From: Nitriliruptoraceae bacterium
Lineage (GTDB): Bacteria; Actinomycetota; Nitriliruptoria; Nitriliruptorales; Nitriliruptoraceae
Reading direction: 5' to 3'
Length of the DNA stretch: 34,655 nucleotides
Assembly (NCBI GenBank): GCA_007130695.1
Contig: SLRZ01000196.1
Span: 1 to 34,655 of the forward strand
Part shown: positions 25,668 to 34,655 of the stretch, one piece after another
How positions within the stretch are numbered: the first letter of the stretch is position 1
Layout of the letters: every line of letters starts with the position of its first letter
Notes under the pieces: model-generated
Seen by the model: the letters and a program-made list of their open reading frames with translations, nothing else
Database searches by the model: none
What the model was told of the DNA's origin: nothing
Program-made: the position numbers and the translations under genes

Positions 25668-27467
25668 ATGACCGCCGTACCGTTCCTTGCCCAGCAGGCC
25701 GATGAACTCGCCGGCGGCAGCGCGATCGCCGAATGGCATCCGCTGGTGATACTGCTGTCGGTGGTCGCCGGAATCATGCTCCTGCTGATCGTCCGCGGCG
25801 CGCCGGGGGACCACCGCTCGGCCGTAGCCCGGTTCGTGCTGCGCATGCCCAACCAGCTCGCGAAGCTGACCGGGATGCCCGCGTGGGCCGCCACCGCCTG
25901 GGCCGGCACCCTCGGTGGTCTGGTCATCGCCGCCTACGGCTTCTTCACCGACGTCGCCTACCACGTGGCCTACGGCCGGGACGAGACCCTCTTCACGGCC
26001 CCGCACACCGCGATCTTCGTCGGGGTCTGCCTGATCGCCGCGTCCGCCGCCGCGGGCATCCTGGTCGCCAACCTCACCGGCGCCCGGCACGGCACGCGCC
26101 TGTCCGGCATCCAGGTGCCCTGGTCGTTGATCCCGCTGGTCGTGCTCGGATCCGGCGCGGTCGCCGGTTTCGGGATCGACGAGGTCTGGCACGCCCAGTA
26201 CGGCGTCGACGTGACCATGTGGAGCGCCCCCCACATGCTGATGATCCTGGGGGCCGCGCTGTCCAGCACGGGCGCCTGGTTCGTGCTGGCGGAGGGGGGC
26301 GTCCGCCCGGGCACCTCGCGTCGGGCCACCGCCCTGCACGCCGTGACCGCGATGACCGTCCTGGTCGCGCTGTTCGCGCCCCTCGGCGAGTTCGACTTCG
26401 GAGTGCCGCAGTTCCAGCAGCTCTACCACCCCGTGCTGGTCCTGATCGCCTCCGCCGCCGCGCTGGTCGCCGTGCGCCTCGTGCTGGGCCGCGGCTGGAC
26501 CCTCGGGGTCCTCGCGATTGCGTGGGTCGCCGGCAACCTCGACACGGCCCTGCTCGCCGGCAGCGCGCCCGTGGAGACCCGCGACTCGGCGATCCTCCTC
26601 GGCTCCGCGGTGGTCGTCGAGGTCGTGGCGCTGCTCGTCGGCACCCGGCATCCCGTGCGGTTCGCGGTGCTCGCCGGTCTCGGCGTCTCCACCCTCGGGC
26701 TCGCGACCGAGTGGTGGTGGAACAGCCAGGCACACCAGCCCTGGACCACCTCCCTGCTCCCCGACGTCCTGGTGGTGGGGATCCCCGCCGCGGTCGCCGC
26801 CGCCGTCGTCGCCGCGGCCTACGCCGGCGCGGTCCTGGGCCGACCGGGTCTGGTGTCCGGACGGCTCCTCGCCGTCGCGCTCCTCGTCGTCGGCTTGGCG
26901 CTCGCGGTGCCCTTCCCCCGCACGGTCGGGGACGTGGCGGTGCAGATCAGCGTCGAGGACCAGGGCGACGGCATGGCACTCGTGCACGCCCAGCTCGATC
27001 CGCCGGATGCGGCCGAGGACGCGCGATGGTTCTACGCCGGGGCCTGGCAGGGCGGTGGCAACACCGTCGCGCACATGCAGCCGCTGGGGGAGGGCCGGTA
27101 CGTGGCCGAGGAGCCGATCGAGGTCCACGGTCCCTGGAAGGCCGTGCTGCGCCTGCACGTGGGCTCCGACATGATGGCCGCGCCCATCCGCATGCCCGCC
27201 GACCCCATGTTCGACCTCGAGGAGATCCCGCTCGAGGACCGGGCCATGGCCTTCGAGGCGGAGACCCGCTACCTGCTGCGTGAGACCAACGACGGGCCAC
27301 CCGCGCTGGCCGTCGCGGTGCGGCTGCTGTTCGTCGCCCTGGCCGCCGCCTGGCTCGCCGCCATGTGCAACGGCGGCCGGCGGCTGGCGGCGCGTGGCGA
27401 GCACGATGCCGGGCCCGAGGCGCCGGACGCGCCGCCCGTGACCGCCACCCTGACGCGCAGCGGCTGA
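25668..27467 (+). CDS. Polytopic membrane protein of unknown function with C-terminal soluble domain (paralogue 2)
   Basis: ATG 25668 with GGGGAGA RBS; collinear with the 23804 gene over its length; DVAYHVAYGRDETLFTAPH, DEVWHAQYGVDVTMWSAPH, FGVPQFQQLYHPV, LDPPDAAEDARWF. Confidence 0.87.
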   Translation: MTAVPFLAQQADELAGGSAIAEWHPLVILLSVVAGIMLLLIVRGAPGDHRSAVARFVLRMPNQLAKLTGMPAWAATAWAGTLGGLVIAAYGFFTDVAYHVAYGRDETLFTAPHTAIFVGVCLIAASAAAGILVANLTGARHGTRLSGIQVPWSLIPLVVLGSGAVAGFGIDEVWHAQYGVDVTMWSAPHMLMILGAALSSTGAWFVLAEGGVRPGTSRRATALHAVTAMTVLVALFAPLGEFDFGVPQFQQLYHPVLVLIASAAALVAVRLVLGRGWTLGVLAIAWVAGNLDTALLAGSAPVETRDSAILLGSAVVVEVVALLVGTRHPVRFAVLAGLGVSTLGLATEWWWNSQAHQPWTTSLLPDVLVVGIPAAVAAAVVAAAYAGAVLGRPGLVSGRLLAVALLVVGLALAVPFPRTVGDVAVQISVEDQGDGMALVHAQLDPPDAAEDARWFYAGAWQGGGNTVAHMQPLGEGRYVAEEPIEVHGPWKAVLRLHVGSDMMAAPIRMPADPMFDLEEIPLEDRAMAFEAETRYLLRETNDGPPALAVAVRLLFVALAAAWLAAMCNGGRRLAARGEHDAGPEAPDAPPVTATLTRSG

Positions 27468-27480
27468 CCTCTCGGGCCCG

Positions 27481-27888
27481 TCAGTCCTGGGAGCCCGGGA
27501 GCTTGACCGCGAGGACCGGACAGTCGGCGTTCAGCAGCAGTTCCTGCGCGGTGGAGCCCATCACGAGCTTGCCCACGGGCGAGCGCCGGCGCAGCCCGAT
27601 GATCAGCAGCTCGACCTCGTTCTTGCGGGCCGCGGCCAGCAGATCCTCCGCCAGGGAGTCACCCACGGTGTAGTCGAGGATCCGGTGCTCGATCCCCTCC
27701 TCGGTCAGCTGGGTGCCGAGCTTCTCGAGTTCCTGGCGATAGGTCTCGGCCTCGGCCTCGTCGACGCTGCCCCCACGCTGGGTGTTGAGGACCAACAGTT
27801 CGCCCCCACGGAGGCGGGCTTCCTCGATGGCGTGCTGGACCACGGCCAGGCCCAACTCCGTCCGTGTGTAGCCGACCAGGATTCGCAT
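27481..27888 (-). CDS. Universal stress protein (UspA family)
   Basis: ATG 27888; MRILVGYTRTELGLAVVQHAIEEARLRGGELLVLNT and GLRRRSPVGKLVMGSTAQELLLNADCPVLAVK (Usp ATP-binding-type motif). Confidence 0.93.
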   Translation of the reverse strand: MRILVGYTRTELGLAVVQHAIEEARLRGGELLVLNTQRGGSVDEAEAETYRQELEKLGTQLTEEGIEHRILDYTVGDSLAEDLLAAARKNEVELLIIGLRRRSPVGKLVMGSTAQELLLNADCPVLAVKLPGSQD

Positions 27889-27978
27889 GCGTGAGGCCTC
27901 CGCTCGATCGGGCGCCGAGCGTAGTCGCGTTGTGGCCCGCCACACTCCTCGACCCGGAGACAATCCGTGGCCGGCCGA

Positions 27979-32629
<4,651 letters not shown>

Positions 32630-32630
<1 letters not shown>

Positions 32631-34513
32631 CAGGTCTCCTCCCGGAGCAGTACGAGGGCGGCGTGACGCCGCACGGTGGTTCGCAGGATGTCGTCGGTGG
32701 TCGTCACGGCACTGCCTCCGGGGCCACCCCACCGGGGGTCGGCCGTGTCGAAGGCCGTCCGCCAGGCGCCACCCGCGTCGGGCACCACCACCTCGGCGTC
32801 GCCCTCGTCGGCGTTCAGGACGACCAGCAGCTGGCGCCCCCCGGACCGGTCGCGGCGGCGCAGGACCAGGGCCTGATGGCCGGGGACCGGGAACGGTTCG
32901 ACGTCGGGTGCCGCCGGGTCGGTGATCAGCGGCTCGTCGTGGCGCAGGGCGAGCAGGGCGCGGTAGACGTCCCGGAGGTGGGCGTGCTCGCTCCGGTCCC
33001 GCACGGCACGGTCCAGCCGGCTGCGCTCGAAGGTGGCCGGATCCTGCGGATCGGGGGCCTGGCCCTTCCACTGTTCGAACGCGGCGAACTCGGCCCGGCG
33101 GCCCTGACGGACCGCGTCGCCGAGCTCGGGGTCGAGGAAGGACGTGAAGAACTGGAAGGGCGCCGGATCTGCGTACTCCTCGCCCATGAACAGCAGGGGC
33201 ACGAACGGGGACGTCAGCATCGCCGCGGCCGCCAGCTTGCACCCCTCGAGGTCGGTGAGTTCGCCCAGCCGCTCGCCGTGCTTGCGGTTGCCGACCTGGT
33301 CGTGGTTCTGGACGCACACCACGAAGCGGTCGTAGGGCACGTCCGGGGCCGGTCGGCCGACGGTGCGCCCGCGGCTGGGGGAGTAGCGGCCCGCGTAGAC
33401 GTAGCGGTCGCGGAGTTGGGCGACGAGGTCGCCCAACCCGCCGTAGTCGGCGTAGTAGCCGTCCCGTTCGCCGGTCAGGGCCACGTGCATCGCATGGTGG
33501 AAGTCGTCGGCCCACTGGCCGTCGAGGCCCATGCCGCCGGCCTCGGGATGGCGCAGCAGCCGGGCGTCGCACAGGTCGCTCTCGGCCACCACGTGGACCC
33601 GACGGCCGGCCGCCTGTCCCGCCTCGTGCACGGCACCGGCGATCTCCTCCAGCAAGTGGGTGGCCGACTGATCGAGGATCGCGTGCACCGCGTCGAGGCG
33701 CAGGCCGTCGATGCCGAACTCCGTGACCCAGCGGACCGCGTTGTCCACGACGAACCGTCGTACCGCGTCCGAGTCGGGTCCGTCGGCGTTCAGCGCCGGT
33801 CCCCACGGTGTCACGTAGCGGTCGGTGAAGTACGGCCCGAAGTCGTCGAGATGGTTGCCCTCCGGCCCGAGGTGGTTGTAGACGACGTCGAGCCAGACGG
33901 CCAGACCCCGGGTATGGGCCGCATCGACCAGGCGGCGCAGGCCGGCAGGGCCGCCGTAGCTGTCCTGGACCGCGTAGGGCAGCACACCGTCGTAGCCCCA
34001 GTTGCGCTCGCCCGGGAACTGCGCGACCGGCAGGAGCTCCAGGCTGGTGACACCGAGGTCGACGAGGTCGTCGAGGTGCTCGATGACGCCGTCGAACGTG
34101 CCGGGGTGACTGAAGGTGCCCACGTGCAGCTCGTAGAGCACCTGCCGGTGCATCGCCGGTGCGACGAACCCGGCCGGCAGCTCCACCGGTCCGGGTTCGT
34201 CGACGGCGGAGGGGCCCTCGACGCCCTGGGGCTGCCAGCGGGAGGCGGGGTCGGCACGGTCGACGACGTCGCCGTCGGCGCGATGGAGGCGGTAGCGGTA
34301 GGTCGTCCCAGGCGGCGCGTCCGCGACCACGTGGTGGTAGCCGTCCGGGAGCGGCCGCATGGCGAGACGGGACGTGGGCGTCACGGACGGGTCACCCGTC
34401 GGTTCAGCGAGCAGCAGCTCCACCCGTTGTGCGCGGGGTGCCCACACGAGGAAGGAGGACTCGCTCCCGCCGAGCCATCGTGCGCCCAGGGGGAGTCGGG
34501 AAGGATCGGACAC
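32630..34513 (-). CDS. treZ: Malto-oligosyltrehalose trehalohydrolase
   Basis: [97 protein letters not shown] junction with treX. Confidence 0.96.
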
Positions 34514-34655
34514 GACTGCTCCTGGGGCCCGCGGAAGGCCGGACGCGCGGATGTGGGCTGGTCGACGGCCCCGGAGCTCGCCCCGAGGGGACCGTCACCG
34601 TGGAGGGTGCGCTATGGGAGCCCGTCCGGCACCGTCCCCACGGTGTCCGTGCGGC

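Noticed and set aside
25629-27404. 591-aa minus ORF opposite paralogue 2
   Set aside because: Shadow ORF; the plus-strand translation is conserved with paralogue 1 at protein level while silent sites vary.

Overview
34.7 kb of very GC-rich, actinobacterial-type chromosome, densely coding. No rRNA, tRNA, CRISPR array, transposase or phage genes were recognised. From left to right: a truncated MMPL/RND transporter (-); an alpha/beta hydrolase (+); a secreted LVIVD-repeat protein (-); a DEAD-box RNA helicase with a DbpA-like tail (+); a Cys-rich small protein, an HTH protein and a DUF983 protein (all -); a small secreted protein (+); a GabT-like aminotransferase (-); a kinase-like protein with altered catalytic lysines (+); a GAF-ANTAR regulator (-); a polar amino-acid ABC transporter (SBP, permease, ATPase; +); a translationally coupled trio of thiolase-like protein, nitronate monooxygenase-like protein and HAPMO-type Baeyer-Villiger monooxygenase (+); a multidomain GAF/GGDEF/EAL protein (+); a DHA2 MFS transporter (+); two tandem paralogous large membrane proteins of unknown function (+); a UspA protein (-); and a treZ-treX-treY trehalose operon (-). 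The best candidate for something undescribed is the tandem membrane-protein pair at 23804-27467. Each protein carries an internally duplicated His/Asp motif, D-x2-[YW]-H-x2-Y-G-x-D-x-T-x3-x-P-H, with the two copies exactly 76 residues apart. Each gene is preceded by the same decamer TGTGACATCA about 56-57 nt before its start codon, and in the second gene that decamer sits inside a perfect inverted repeat. Other points of interest are a thiolase-fold protein lacking the canonical Cys and His motifs, a probable pseudokinase, and several intergenic inverted repeats. All calls come from reading the sequence; no database search or structure prediction was run.
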